NCBI RefSeq assembly: GCF_017916255.1
Contig: NZ_CP072827.1
Span: 3,683,501-3,747,500 of the forward strand
Length of the DNA: 64,000 nucleotides
Source: Streptomyces mobaraensis NBRC 13819 = DSM 40847
Lineage (GTDB): Bacteria; Actinomycetota; Actinomycetes; Streptomycetales; Streptomycetaceae
Direction: 5' to 3'
The notes beneath the pieces were generated by a model. That model was not told the origin of the DNA, did no database searches, and was given only the letters and a program-made list of their open reading frames with translations. Each line of letters opens with the position of its first letter. The stretch's first letter is position 1. Shown piece after piece: positions 53,880-61,989 of the stretch. A program made the translations under genes and the position numbers.

Positions 53880-54662
53880 TCAGCCGGCCGGCTTGGCGTA
53901 GTGCAGGTCCACCGCTCCGGTGTAGCCGGGAAGGGTCACCTTGTCGTGCTGGTCGACCTTCCAGCCGAGGCCGTACGCGGCGACGTACTGGAGGTAGTTC
54001 TGGATGGTCGGCGAGGTGTCCAGGGCCTTGCGCAGCCGGCCGCGGTCACCGACAGCGGTGATCTTGTAGGGCGGGGAGTAGACGCGGCCCTGGAGGATGA
54101 GGGTGTTGCCGACGCAGCGGACGGCGCTGGTGGAGATCAGCCGCTGGTCCATCACCTGGATGCCCTGGGCGCCGCCCCGCCAGAGGGCGTTGACGACGGC
54201 CTGGAGGTCCTGCTGGTGGATGACCAGGTCGTTGGGCTGGGGCTGCGGGACGCCGGGGATCTTGGCGGTGGCGTTGGGCGGCGCGTCGGTCAGGGTGACC
54301 GTGAGGCCGGTGCCGCCGATCTCCCGGGTGCCCGCGGCGTCGCCCAGGGCGGCCAGCCGGCGGGCCTCGGCGGTGTCGCCGCCGGAGTCGCGGCCGGCGA
54401 GGGAGTCGACCTCGGCGCGCAGGGTGGCGGCGCCGCGCTCCAGTTCGCCGTTGCCCTTGCTGCGCTCCTGGATGAGGTCGGAGAGCCGGAGCATGGAGGC
54501 GTCGGTGCGGATGTTGGTGCCCTTGGCGGTGTTGAAGCTCATCCAGAAGATGAGGCCGGCGAGGGCGAAGACCGCGGCCGTCAGCAGCCGTACCGGGCGG
54601 AATCGCCGGGGAGGGCGGCGGTCGGGCGCTGCGTCGCTGGTGGAGACGGCAGAATTGCTCAA
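53880..54662 (-). CDS. DUF881 family protein
   Basis: A 260-residue membrane protein. It has an N-terminal transmembrane helix (about 25-45, [20 protein letters not shown]), a coiled-coil-like helix ([29 protein letters not shown]) and a DUF881 domain ([38 protein letters not shown]). The layout recalls divisome proteins of the YlxW/DivIC type; function is unknown. It is divergent from crgA, the division regulator, across 136 bp. Confidence 0.85.
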   Translation of the reverse strand: MSNSAVSTSDAAPDRRPPRRFRPVRLLTAAVFALAGLIFWMSFNTAKGTNIRTDASMLRLSDLIQERSKGNGELERGAATLRAEVDSLAGRDSGGDTAEARRLAALGDAAGTREIGGTGLTVTLTDAPPNATAKIPGVPQPQPNDLVIHQQDLQAVVNALWRGGAQGIQVMDQRLISTSAVRCVGNTLILQGRVYSPPYKITAVGDRGRLRKALDTSPTIQNYLQYVAAYGLGWKVDQHDKVTLPGYTGAVDLHYAKPAG

Positions 54663-54798
54663 CGTACCCTTGTCCTCTCCGACGCCGCTGAAGCACTACG
54701 CTAACGGACGCCCGGGGGGAGGAAGCGCTCCCCGACGCGGCCGACCAGCCCTTGTACCCCCAGCGCGGTTACGCAGCGCATCGACAGGAGAGTTCCTC

Positions 54799-55053
54799 GT
54801 GCCGAAGTCACGGATCCGCAAGAAGGAAGACTTCACGCCTCCGCCGGCGAAGCAGCAGAGCATCAAGCTGAACAGCGGACGGCGGTGGGTGGCTCCGCTC
54901 ATGCTGGCACTGTTCCTGATCGGGCTCGCGTGGATCGTCGTCTTCTACGTGACGGGCAGCGACATGCCCATCGAGTCCCTGCACAACTGGAACATCGTGG
55001 TCGGCTTCGGCTTCATCGCGGCGGGGTTCGTGGTCTCCACCCAGTGGAAGTAG
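54799..55053 (+). CDS. crgA: Cell division protein CrgA
   Basis: An 84-residue protein with a basic N-terminus ([16 protein letters not shown]) and two transmembrane helices (about 32-51 and 64-81), matching streptomycete CrgA in size and sequence. CrgA coordinates growth and sporulation septation by affecting FtsZ ring formation and recruits wall enzymes. The GTG at 54799 has AGGAGAG seven bases upstream. Confidence 0.95.
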   Translation: MPKSRIRKKEDFTPPPAKQQSIKLNSGRRWVAPLMLALFLIGLAWIVVFYVTGSDMPIESLHNWNIVVGFGFIAAGFVVSTQWK

Positions 55054-55381
55054 CGGGCCGGAGCAGGGGGTAGCAGGGGGCCGAAGAGTGGCCCGACCCG
55101 GTTATCCACACCCTCATCCACAGTGGGGAAAAACTCAGAAGATCTGTGGATAACTTCCTCGGCGTTGACGCCGGTGTGACTGTTCGCGATCCCTGTGGAT
55201 CGTCGCCCACACCGGCGTCCGTCGTCATATCCGCAGGTCGGAACGGGTTCACCGAGGTCCGGAAGCGGCTTTCCCACCGTCCTGCACACCGGCCGGTGGA
55301 TGCTGTGGACAACTCCCGGCGCACTGATGTGGGTGACAGGCACGGGTGACGGTCCGGGGCCGGGGCCCCGGACGGCGTCCC
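55054..55381. other. Intergenic region with DnaA-box cluster
   Basis: This 328-bp gap between crgA and the convergent rhomboid gene has no gene. It is AT-richer than its surroundings near 55100-55160 and carries several DnaA-box-like 9-mers. Confidence 0.7.
55102..55322. promoter_or_regulatory. Cluster of DnaA boxes downstream of crgA
   Basis: Perfect boxes: TTATCCACA (55102-55110, plus), TGTGGATAA (55145-55153, minus) and TGTGGACAA (55314-55322, minus). One-mismatch: TCATCCACA (55114-55122). A weaker TGTGGATCG lies at 55194. An A-rich GGGGAAAAACT sits between the first two pairs. The cluster is far from dnaA and lacks the size of oriC. Confidence 0.65.
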
Positions 55382-56242
55382 CTACGTCAGCTCGGCCGTC
55401 CGGACGACCACCGTCACCACGATCGCCACCAGCGCGGCCCCGCAGGTCAGCCACTGCACCAGCGCCCGTCGCGCGCGGGGCGCGTGCACCATGCCGTACG
55501 CCACCAGGGCGCCCACCACCAGGCCGCCGATGTGCGCTTCCTTGGCGATGTTGTTCCAGGTGAAGGTGAAGATCAGGTTGAGCACGAGCAGCGCCATCAC
55601 CGGGCGCATGTCGTACTTCAGCCGGCGCATCAGCACCGCGGTGGCCCCCAGCAGGCCGAAGATCGCGCCCGAGGCGCCGTACGACCGCCCGCCCGGGTCG
55701 ACCATCAGATAGGTGAGCGCGCCGCCGCCGAGCCCCGACAGCAGGTAGAGCGCCAGGTACCGGGCCCGGCCGAAGGCGGCCTCCAGCGGGGGTCCCAGCC
55801 ACCAGAGCGACAGCATGTTGAAGCCGATGTGCATCACCGACTCGTGCAGGAACAGCGAGGTCAGCAGCCGGTACCACTGCCCCTCGGCGACGCCCTCGCC
55901 GTCCTGGAACGGATCGCGCCCGACCAGCTCCAGGGTGCCGACGACGTCCTGCCCCTTGACCATCACCGCGATCCAGATCGCGATGTTGATGCCCAGCAGC
56001 ACCTTGGTCACCAGAAAGGGGTCACCGGGGCGTTCGACGGAGCCCGCGGTCGTCCGCGGGGCGGTGTCCTGCCGGTCGTCCCCCCGGCCGGGGCCGGATC
56101 CGCCGCCCGAGCACTCGGGGCAGTGGAACCCGACCGAGGCGTTGACCATGCAGTCGGGACAGATCGGCCGTTCGCAGCGCGTACAGCGGATGCCCGTCTC
56201 ACGGTCCGGATGCCGGTAACAGCAGACGGCCTGGTCGTTCAT
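55382..56242 (-). CDS. Rhomboid family intramembrane serine protease with N-terminal zinc finger
   Basis: A 286-residue protein. The first ~45 residues hold a B-box/zinc-ribbon-like cluster (CYRHPDRETGIRCTRC...CPDC...CPEC). Six or seven helices follow with HESVMHIGFNML and the catalytic dyad S191 (GASGAIFG) and H237 (AHIGGL). It cleaves membrane-protein substrates within the bilayer. Converging crgA is across the DnaA-box region; cyclophilin lies upstream in the same direction. Confidence 0.92.
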   Translation of the reverse strand: MNDQAVCCYRHPDRETGIRCTRCERPICPDCMVNASVGFHCPECSGGGSGPGRGDDRQDTAPRTTAGSVERPGDPFLVTKVLLGINIAIWIAVMVKGQDVVGTLELVGRDPFQDGEGVAEGQWYRLLTSLFLHESVMHIGFNMLSLWWLGPPLEAAFGRARYLALYLLSGLGGGALTYLMVDPGGRSYGASGAIFGLLGATAVLMRRLKYDMRPVMALLVLNLIFTFTWNNIAKEAHIGGLVVGALVAYGMVHAPRARRALVQWLTCGAALVAIVVTVVVRTAELT

Positions 56243-56293
56243 GCTCTCCCCTCGCCCCTGTGGCGGACCCGGGCGCCGCCGTTGCCGAGCAGG

Positions 56294-56322
56294 GCCCCGC
56301 CCGTCTTACGGACGGGCGGGGC
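56294..56322 (-). terminator. Terminator of the cyclophilin gene
   Basis: GCCCCGCCCGTC (56294-56305) and GACGGGCGGGGC (56311-56322) form a perfect 12-bp stem with a 5-base loop, 30 bp after the cyclophilin stop. Confidence 0.78.
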
Positions 56323-56351
56323 GCCGGGTTCCCTGCATGGGTGAACGGTCC

Positions 56352-56879
56352 TCAGCGGGACTCGATCACAACGCTCTCGATGACGACGTCGTTCACCGGA
56401 CGGTCGGTGCGCGGGTTGGTCTGGGTGGCCGCGATCGCGTCCACGACCTTCTTGCTCGCGTCGTTGCTGACCTCACCGAAGATGGTGTGCTTGCCGGTCA
56501 GCCACGCGGTCGGGGACACGGTGATGAAGAACTGCGAACCGTTGGTGCCCGGGCCGGCGTTGGCCATGGCCAGCAGGTAGGGCTTGTTGAAGGCCAGGTC
56601 GGGGTGGAACTCGTCCTTGAACTCGTACCCCGGGCCGCCGGTGCCGTTGCCCAGCGGGTCACCGCCCTGGATCATGAAGCCGCTGATGACGCGGTGGAAC
56701 ACCGTGCCGTCGTACAGCTTGTCCGTGGACTTCTTGCCGGTCGCCGGGTGGACCCACTCGCGCTCGCCCTTCGCGAGCTCGACGAAGTTCTTGACCGTCG
56801 TCGGGGCGTGATTCGGCAGGAGCCGGATCTCGATGTCCCCCTGGTTGGTCTTCAGGGTCGCGTAGAGCTGCTCGGCCAC
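56352..56879 (-). CDS. ppiA: Cyclophilin-type peptidyl-prolyl cis-trans isomerase
   Basis: A 175-residue cytosolic cyclophilin without signal peptide. Active-site landmarks are FHRVISGFMIQGGDPLGNGTGGPGYEF, ANAGPGTNGSQFFITVSPT with the catalytic and cyclosporin-site residues, and LTGKHTIFGEV. Length is normal. It aids folding of proline-containing proteins. The start ATG is preceded by GGAAGGTAGATCGTG. Confidence 0.94.
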   Translation of the reverse strand: MAEQLYATLKTNQGDIEIRLLPNHAPTTVKNFVELAKGEREWVHPATGKKSTDKLYDGTVFHRVISGFMIQGGDPLGNGTGGPGYEFKDEFHPDLAFNKPYLLAMANAGPGTNGSQFFITVSPTAWLTGKHTIFGEVSNDASKKVVDAIAATQTNPRTDRPVNDVVIESVVIESR

Positions 56880-57106
56880 GATCTACCTTCCATAGTCTGC
56901 ACTGACAGCCACCGATCCTCGCACGGACCGGGGTCCGGCGAGTAACGCCCAAAGCCCCGCGCGCGGCGGCGAACCGTGGCATTGTCGAGCCGGAGGCCCG
57001 TTGACCCGGATGCCCTTCCGAACCTGCCGGACCGCCCCTGGACAGGCATGATTTCCCACTGGGTGGAAAGGCGACAGTCCAGTACGCCACCGAGGAGGAG
57101 GTTCTC

Positions 57107-57793
57107 GTGACCCGCAAGGACAGCGTGCGCGCCGCGACCAGCACCGCCAAGGACAGCGTGCGCCACGCGGCCGAAGTGGTGGCGCCCTACGCCGGCACGG
57201 CCAAGGACGCCGCCGTGCACTATGCGCACGAAGCCCGCGTCCGGCTCGCCCCCAAGGTGGCCGAGGCCGCCCACCAGGCGCGTTCCCAGTACGACGCGCA
57301 CCTGCAGCCCCGGATCGACCATGCCCTCGAGGTGCTGCCGCCCAAGGTGAACCAGGCCGCCGCCCGGGCCCGCGCCGCCGCCGAGCCCGTCCGCGACGAG
57401 GCCGTCTCCCGTGGCACCGCGGCGCTCGCCGTGCTGCGCGGCCAGGTCCCGGCGGAGGACGTGGAGCGCCTGGGCCGCAAGCACTCCCGCCGCGGCCGGG
57501 CCGGCCGGGTGGTGAAGCGGCTCGCCTTCGCGGGGCTGCTGGTGGGCGGCGCCGTCGCCGCCTGGCGCTGGTGGGACAAGCAGGCCAACCCGGACTGGCT
57601 GGTCGAGCCGCCGGCCGCCACCGAGATCGCCGACCGTCCGCACCTCACCTCGGTCGACGGCAGCGGCGACCGCTCCCCCCTCGACCCGGAGGTCCAGGCC
57701 AAGCAGGCCGAGGCGGAGGCGGCGTCGGTCGAGGACGAGAAGACCGGCGAAGACCGGGCGGGCGACGGGAAGAAGGAGGGCGGCCACTCCTGA
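57107..57793 (+). CDS. DUF5324 family protein
   Basis: A 228-residue protein found in streptomycetes. It starts with an Ala/Lys-rich amphipathic helical region (about 1-115, KDSVRAATSTAKDSVRHAAE) resembling surface-coating or apolipoprotein-like helices. One transmembrane helix (about 140-158) follows, then an acidic, probably disordered tail (EAEAASVEDEKTGED). GTG 57107 has GAGGAGG upstream. Function is unknown. It is divergent from cyclophilin across 227 bp. Confidence 0.8.
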   Translation: MTRKDSVRAATSTAKDSVRHAAEVVAPYAGTAKDAAVHYAHEARVRLAPKVAEAAHQARSQYDAHLQPRIDHALEVLPPKVNQAAARARAAAEPVRDEAVSRGTAALAVLRGQVPAEDVERLGRKHSRRGRAGRVVKRLAFAGLLVGGAVAAWRWWDKQANPDWLVEPPAATEIADRPHLTSVDGSGDRSPLDPEVQAKQAEAEAASVEDEKTGEDRAGDGKKEGGHS

Positions 57794-57842
57794 GGCCGCG
57801 GCTCCCGGCCCCCCGGCCCCGCCCCGGACGTCGGACGACGGT

Positions 57843-58448
57843 TCAGGCGGCGGTGAGCAGGGGGGCGAGCCGGGTGGCGGTCAGCCGCCGTACCAACGTG
57901 TCGCCCCACCGGACGACGAGCGCGGCCAGGGCGGCGGCCACCAGGGCGCCCACCGCGAAGCCCACCAGCACGTCGTGCGGGTAGTGGACGCCGACCCACA
58001 CGCGGGACGCGCCCATGGCGCACGCGGCCAGGAGGGCGAGGGCACCCAGCCGCCGTGAGACGAACAGCAGGGCGACGGCTGCCGCGGCGGCGAGGGCGGC
58101 GTGGTTGCTGGGGAAGGACCAGTCGCCCGGTGCCGGGCACGCCTCCAGGGTCGCCGTGGGCAGGCCGCGGCAGGGGCGGTCCTCGCGGACGAGGAGCTTG
58201 ACGCCGTCGTTCACGGCGTAGGCGAGCACCACGATCAGCGGCGCCGCCAGTGCGGTCACGGCCGGCACGGCGTCCTTCCGCCGCGCACGCCACCAGGCCA
58301 CGACCATCAGCAGGGCGAACAGCCCGAGCCCGTAGGCGGACCAGGCCGTCACGGTGTCGTCCAGCCACACCGGGGAGCGGTGGGCCAGGTCGACTATGTC
58401 GCGGTAGAGGGGCCCGTCGATCGAGGACCCGTCGAAGGCGGACGTCAC
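57843..58448 (-). CDS. PAP2 superfamily phosphatase
   Basis: A 201-residue membrane phosphatase with the PAP2 motifs KLLVREDRPC, PSNHAALAAAAA and SRVWVGVHYPHDVLVG (the catalytic His and Asp). Such enzymes dephosphorylate undecaprenyl pyrophosphate or other lipid phosphates on the outer face of the membrane. GTG 58448 overlaps the stop of the DedA gene (GTGA), so the two lipid-related proteins are translated together. Confidence 0.9.
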   Translation of the reverse strand: MTSAFDGSSIDGPLYRDIVDLAHRSPVWLDDTVTAWSAYGLGLFALLMVVAWWRARRKDAVPAVTALAAPLIVVLAYAVNDGVKLLVREDRPCRGLPTATLEACPAPGDWSFPSNHAALAAAAAVALLFVSRRLGALALLAACAMGASRVWVGVHYPHDVLVGFAVGALVAAALAALVVRWGDTLVRRLTATRLAPLLTAA

Positions 58449-59140
58449 TGCTGAGCTCCCTTGGTTCGGGTGGCCGGGTTCTTGCGCGAGCGGTACAGCT
58501 CCAGTGCCAGTGGCAGCAGCGACACCGCGACGATCAGGGCGACGAGCGGCAGGAGACAACGGTCGACGTCGGGGACCGACGAGCCGAGGCCGTAGCCGGC
58601 CAGGGTCAGGCCGACGGTCCACACGACGCCGCTGACGGCCTGCCACAGGGTGAAGGTCCCGACCGGAACCCTCAAGGTGCCCGCCAGGGGGTTCAGTACC
58701 GTGCGCACCACCGGCACGAACCGGGCGAGCGTGATGGCCTTGGCGTGCCCGTACCGTGCGAGCAGCGCCTCGGCCCGCTCGGCGCCCTCGTGCAGGCGGG
58801 GCGAGCGGCTGCGGGCCAGGAGGGTGCCTCCGGCCTTCCGTCCGATGAGGTAGCCGCACTGCGAGCCGGCCAGGACGCCCACGACCGCGGTCGCCAGCAG
58901 CGGCCCCAGGGAGAGCCGCACCGCGGCACCCGGGGCGCCCGCGCACAGCAGCCCCGCGGTGAACAGCAGGGAGTCCCCGGGCAGGAAGAAGCCGACCAGC
59001 AGGCCCGTCTCGGCGAACATCACCACGCCGACCCCCAGCACGCCGAACGCGGCCAGGAGCGACCGGGAATCGAGGACGTTCACGGCGAGCGCCGGCCCCG
59101 CCGCGGCCATGGGTGCGAACACAGGCACGAGCCCTTCCAT
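58445..59140 (-). CDS. DedA family (VTT domain) membrane protein
   Basis: A 231-residue protein with the DedA signature GLLVGFFLPGDSLLFTAGLL, then CGYLIGRKAGG and ITLARFVPVVRTVLNPLAG. DedA proteins include flippases recycling undecaprenyl phosphate, which fits the overlap with a PAP2 phosphatase: the pair could return the wall-lipid carrier. The specific lipid is not proven. It is divergent from the BlaI-type gene, whose operator lies between them. Confidence 0.9.
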   Translation of the reverse strand: MEGLVPVFAPMAAAGPALAVNVLDSRSLLAAFGVLGVGVVMFAETGLLVGFFLPGDSLLFTAGLLCAGAPGAAVRLSLGPLLATAVVGVLAGSQCGYLIGRKAGGTLLARSRSPRLHEGAERAEALLARYGHAKAITLARFVPVVRTVLNPLAGTLRVPVGTFTLWQAVSGVVWTVGLTLAGYGLGSSVPDVDRCLLPLVALIVAVSLLPLALELYRSRKNPATRTKGAQQ

Positions 59141-59175
59141 AATGGACGACCGGGGCGTCCGGGCGACGACAAGCG

Positions 59176-59200
59176 TGTAGACGGTCTACAGCACTGTAGA
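59176..59200. promoter_or_regulatory. BlaI-type operator
   Basis: Three half-sites alternate: TGTAGA (59176-59181), TCTACA (59185-59190) and TGTAGA (59195-59200). TGTAGACGGTCTACA is a perfect palindrome, and TCTACAGCACTGTAGA overlaps it as a second one. This matches the TACA/TGTA operators of BlaI/MecI repressors and lies 25 bp before the blaI-type start and 35 bp before dedA. Confidence 0.85.
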
Positions 59201-59225
59201 CGGTCATGGGGCAGGGAAGGTTTCC

Positions 59226-59615
59226 GTGGGGAGCGACGAATCCGTGGGGAGCGGCAAAGACGAACGCCGGGCCGCCGGCGAACTGGAGGCCGCCGTGCTG
59301 ACCGCCCTGTGGGCCGCCGACGGCCCCCTCACCCCCGGCGAGGTGCAGGCCCGGCTGGACTCCGGCCTGGCCCGGACCACCGTGACCACGGCCCTGACCC
59401 GGCTGTACGACAAGGAGGTGCTCGACCGCCGGCGGCAGGGACGCGGCTACGCCTACTTCCCCGTGCAGGACGCCCCCGGGATCACGGCCCAGCGCATGCA
59501 CACCGAACTGGAGCGGGACGGCGACCGCGAGACGGCACTGGCACGGTTCGTCGCCCGCCTCGGCCCCGACGACGAGCGGTTCCTGCGGCAGCTGCTGGAG
59601 ACCGAGGGCCCATGA
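59226..59615 (+). CDS. BlaI/MecI/CopY family repressor
   Basis: A 129-residue winged-helix repressor (LEAAVLTALWAADGPLTPGEVQARL, TTVTTALTRLYDKEVLDRRRQGRGYAYFP) with a C-terminal dimerisation helix. In the classical system it is cut by a BlaR1-type metalloprotease on antibiotic sensing; here the next gene is an M56 peptidase. The start is GTG 59226 (GTG 59244 is possible). The adjacent operator controls it and probably dedA-pap2. Confidence 0.92.
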   Translation: MGSDESVGSGKDERRAAGELEAAVLTALWAADGPLTPGEVQARLDSGLARTTVTTALTRLYDKEVLDRRRQGRGYAYFPVQDAPGITAQRMHTELERDGDRETALARFVARLGPDDERFLRQLLETEGP

Positions 59616-60541
59616 CGACCGCCGTGCTGGCGTCGCTGCTGCTCCCCCTCGCCATGCCCCTGCTGGCGAGCCGGGCGCCGCGGCACCTCAGCCCCACCGC
59701 CACCCTGTGGGCCCTCACCGCCACCACCGTGGTCACGGCCGGGGGCTTCCTCCTGTCGCTCGGGGTCCTGACCCTCGCCGGTCTGCTCCGGCTGCGCTTC
59801 TTCGCGGTGCTCGGCGAGTTGGTCCGGCCCCTGCACACGCTGCCGGACCCCCTCGTCCCGGCGGCGTCCGCCGGGGCCGCCGCCCTGCTCACCGCCGCCG
59901 CCTGGACGACCGTCCGTACCGCGCTGCGCCAACTCCGGGACGTACGCGCGGCGCGCGCGGCCGTGGCCGGCCACCCCGCGGCGGGTGACCTGCACGTCAT
60001 CGACTCCCCGCACCCCGACGCGTACGCGCTGCCGGGCGGGTCCGGCCGGGTCGTGGTCACCACCGCCATGATCCGCTGCCTCGACGCGGCCGAACGCGAC
60101 GTCCTCCTCGCCCATGAACGGGCCCATGTCTCCGGCCGCCACCACTACTTCCTCGTGGCCGCCGACCTCGCCGCGAGCTGCCACCCGGCCCTGCGCACCG
60201 CCCGGACCGCCGTCCGGCTCGCGGCCGAGCGCGCCGCCGACGAGGCCGCCGCCACCGCCGTCGGCGACCGCCGGCTGACCGCCCGCGCGATCGCCCGCGC
60301 CGCCCTGGCCGCCCACGACCGCGCCGGGCGATCCGCCGTCCTCCCCGCGGCCACGGCCGGCCCCGTGCCCCAACGCGTCACCGCTCTCCTCGCGGGCCCC
60401 CGCGAGGGCCGCCGCGGCCTCGCGGTCTGCGCCGCCCTGCTCCTCGCCGTCTGCGCGGCCACCTCCGCCGCCGCCTCGGCGACCGGCCTGGCCGTCCTCC
60501 ACCGCGACGTCGAGACCGCCCAGGGCGAAACCGGCCGCTGA
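59612..60541 (+). CDS. M56 family membrane metallopeptidase (BlaR1-like, no sensor domain)
   Basis: A 309-residue membrane protease with HExxH at H168-E169-R170-A171-H172 (LLAHERAHVSG) and a downstream Glu-rich helix (AAERAADEAA) for the third ligand. Four hydrophobic segments flank the catalytic loop, the last near the C-terminus. It lacks the extracellular penicillin-binding sensor of BlaR1, so the signal is unknown. ATG overlaps the BlaI-type stop (ATGA). It is expected to inactivate that repressor. Confidence 0.9.
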   Translation: MTTAVLASLLLPLAMPLLASRAPRHLSPTATLWALTATTVVTAGGFLLSLGVLTLAGLLRLRFFAVLGELVRPLHTLPDPLVPAASAGAAALLTAAAWTTVRTALRQLRDVRAARAAVAGHPAAGDLHVIDSPHPDAYALPGGSGRVVVTTAMIRCLDAAERDVLLAHERAHVSGRHHYFLVAADLAASCHPALRTARTAVRLAAERAADEAAATAVGDRRLTARAIARAALAAHDRAGRSAVLPAATAGPVPQRVTALLAGPREGRRGLAVCAALLLAVCAATSAAASATGLAVLHRDVETAQGETGR

Positions 60542-60693
60542 CGCCCGTCCGGGGCGGTGCCCACCACACGACCGGGGACGGCCTTGCCCCGCCCAGGGAG
60601 CGCCACAGCCTGCTGCGGGAGATCGCGGCCGGGCACGATCGCCACACCCCCGCGGCCCCCCCGCACGGCGACCCGGCGAACGGGCGCGAAAAA

Positions 60694-60730
60694 GCCCTCT
60701 CCGACCGCGTTTCCGCAGGCCAGAGAGGGC
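60694..60730 (-). terminator. Terminator following the tRNA-like segment
   Basis: GCCCTCTC (60694-60701) and GAGAGGGC (60723-60730) form a perfect 8-bp stem with a 21-base loop. On the minus strand it is followed by TTTTT (60689-60693), as in streptomycete tRNA terminators, and starts nine bases after the tRNA-like 3' end. Confidence 0.7.
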
Positions 60731-60738
60731 GAAAAGAG

Positions 60739-60775
60739 TGGAGCCTAGGGGAGTCGAACCCGAAATCGTTACCTT
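60739..60775 (-). pseudogene. tRNA 3'-end-like fragment (possible attachment-site scar)
   Basis: On the minus strand the segment ends GGGTTCGACTCCCCTAGG then CTCCA, with a T-loop-like TTCGACT and an acceptor-like AGGCTCC plus discriminator A. The T-stem has only three good pairs and no D-arm or anticodon arm can be built within a normal tRNA length upstream, so it is not an intact tRNA. Integrative elements commonly duplicate or leave such 3' ends; no integrase is present. Confidence 0.45.
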
Positions 60776-60863
60776 TCCAACCTGGGAAGATGCCGGAGGA
60801 TCGGACATTTTCGCCTGTTTCCACCCTCTTGAACCCGGCTCCATCCCACCCGGTCCGCGACCC

Positions 60864-60881
60864 GTGTTGACGTGTCAACAC
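60864..60881. promoter_or_regulatory. Perfect 18-bp palindrome
   Basis: GTGTTGAC-GT-GTCAACAC, 8-bp arms with a 2-bp centre, 190 bp upstream of the Uma2 gene and beside the tRNA-like scar. It has the form of a strong dimer operator; no regulator gene is adjacent. Confidence 0.55.
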
Positions 60882-61074
60882 AGACCAACGGGCGCTTACA
60901 GAAGCGAATCATGCAGCCTTCTGTTCGCCTTCACAGTCGCAACTACGCAGTAAGCAGGCGATCGGCGCCCCGCCCGCTAGTGCAAAGGCCCGACAGGCGA
61001 CGGCTTCCCTACGGCGGACCGTACAAGCCTGCTCGGCTACCGGGCCCGCCTAGACTGGGCGCGGGAGGTGTGTG

Positions 61075-61653
61075 GTGACCGTTACTGAGGACCGGCCGCA
61101 GATGCTGGCCGAGGAGTTCGAGCGCATCGCCGCCGCCGCCGAGCGCGAAGGCGTCCGGATGGAGTTCATCCACGGCAGGCTGGGGGTCAAGGCGGTGCCG
61201 GACGGCGACCACGACGAGATCATCCGGTGGCTGATGGAGCACTGCATGCAGCACCGCCCCGACCTGTGGCTCTACCCCGAACGCGGCCTGCGCGTCGAGC
61301 AGTACCGCAAGGGCCACGCCAAGCCGGACGGTGCCCTCGCCACCAAAGGGGCGTTTGCCGGACAGGGCGAGTGGGCGGATCCCGGCCAGGTCCTGATGGT
61401 CGTCGAGGTCACCTCGTACGACAGCGACACCGACAAGCGTGACCGGGAAGAGAAGCCCGTCGCCTACGCGCAGACCGGCATCCCCCTGTACCTGCTGATC
61501 GACCGGGACACCTGCGAGACCCTCCTCTACACCGAGCCCGACGGCGGCACCTACGCCAGTCTGCTCCGCCGCCCGTTCGGCCGCACTGTCCATCTGCCCG
61601 AACCCGTCGGCTTCGACCTCGACACGGAACCCCTGAGGGACTGGGTGCGCTGA
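61075..61653 (+). CDS. Uma2 family (DUF820) putative endonuclease
   Basis: A 192-residue paralogue of the protein at 18670-19248, same length and clearly similar throughout (VRMEFIHGRLGVKAVPDGDHDEIIRWL, VLMVVEVTSYDSDTDKRDREEKPVAYA, GIPLYLLIDRD). It has the PD-(D/E)XK-like Uma2 fold with the Val-Glu-Val motif. GTG 61075 is chosen for GGGAGG six bases upstream; GTG 61072 is next to it. Its role is unknown; such genes are multicopy and mobile in Streptomyces, consistent with this accessory-looking spot. Confidence 0.85.
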   Translation: MTVTEDRPQMLAEEFERIAAAAEREGVRMEFIHGRLGVKAVPDGDHDEIIRWLMEHCMQHRPDLWLYPERGLRVEQYRKGHAKPDGALATKGAFAGQGEWADPGQVLMVVEVTSYDSDTDKRDREEKPVAYAQTGIPLYLLIDRDTCETLLYTEPDGGTYASLLRRPFGRTVHLPEPVGFDLDTEPLRDWVR

Positions 61654-61989
61654 CCCGGCCCGCGCCCGGCTCCACCGGACGCTTCCGGCCCGGTCGGTCC
61701 CACCGTGACGGCCCAGCAGCCGATCACAGTACTGATCAAGGTGCGGCCCGTGGAGCACGCAGGAAGAGGGCCGTGACGAGGAGGTCGGCGGTGAGGGCCG
61801 GGCGGCACTCCGGCCTGGCTCCCGCCCCGGGCGGACAAGTCGGTGCGGGTCTGGCGATAGTCCAGCAGGGCACTCCCACCCGGGGGCACACTGGGCCTTC
61901 GGGGGAGGCGCATGCGGCGTTGTGAGCGTATGCGTCCGACCTGGTCTGTCCGCGTCCGGGGAGAGTATGGACCGAGGGTCGGGGGTTGG
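61654..61989. other. Intergenic region before the FAD oxidoreductase
   Basis: 336 bp with no supported gene. The frame of the next gene stays open back to ATG 61912, which has GGGGGAGG only three bases upstream, so part of this region could be translated. Nothing else is recognised. Confidence 0.4.

Larger units (their letters stand above)
60542..61074. other. Gene-free region with tRNA-like scar
   Basis: This 533-bp gap has no supported gene. It contains a rho-independent-type terminator, a tRNA-3'-end-like segment, a perfect 18-bp palindrome (60864-60881), and sequence of lower GC content than its surroundings between about 60750 and 60960. Confidence 0.65.

Noticed and set aside
55102..55322. 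Origin of replication
   Set aside because: Only three perfect DnaA boxes in 220 bp and no dnaA or dnaN beside it; streptomycete oriC has many more boxes between those genes.
60739..60842. An intact tRNA gene (GGAGCC at 60837-60842 pairing with GGCTCC at 60740-60745)
   Set aside because: The span is 104 bases, the T-stem is broken and no D-arm or anticodon arm can be formed.
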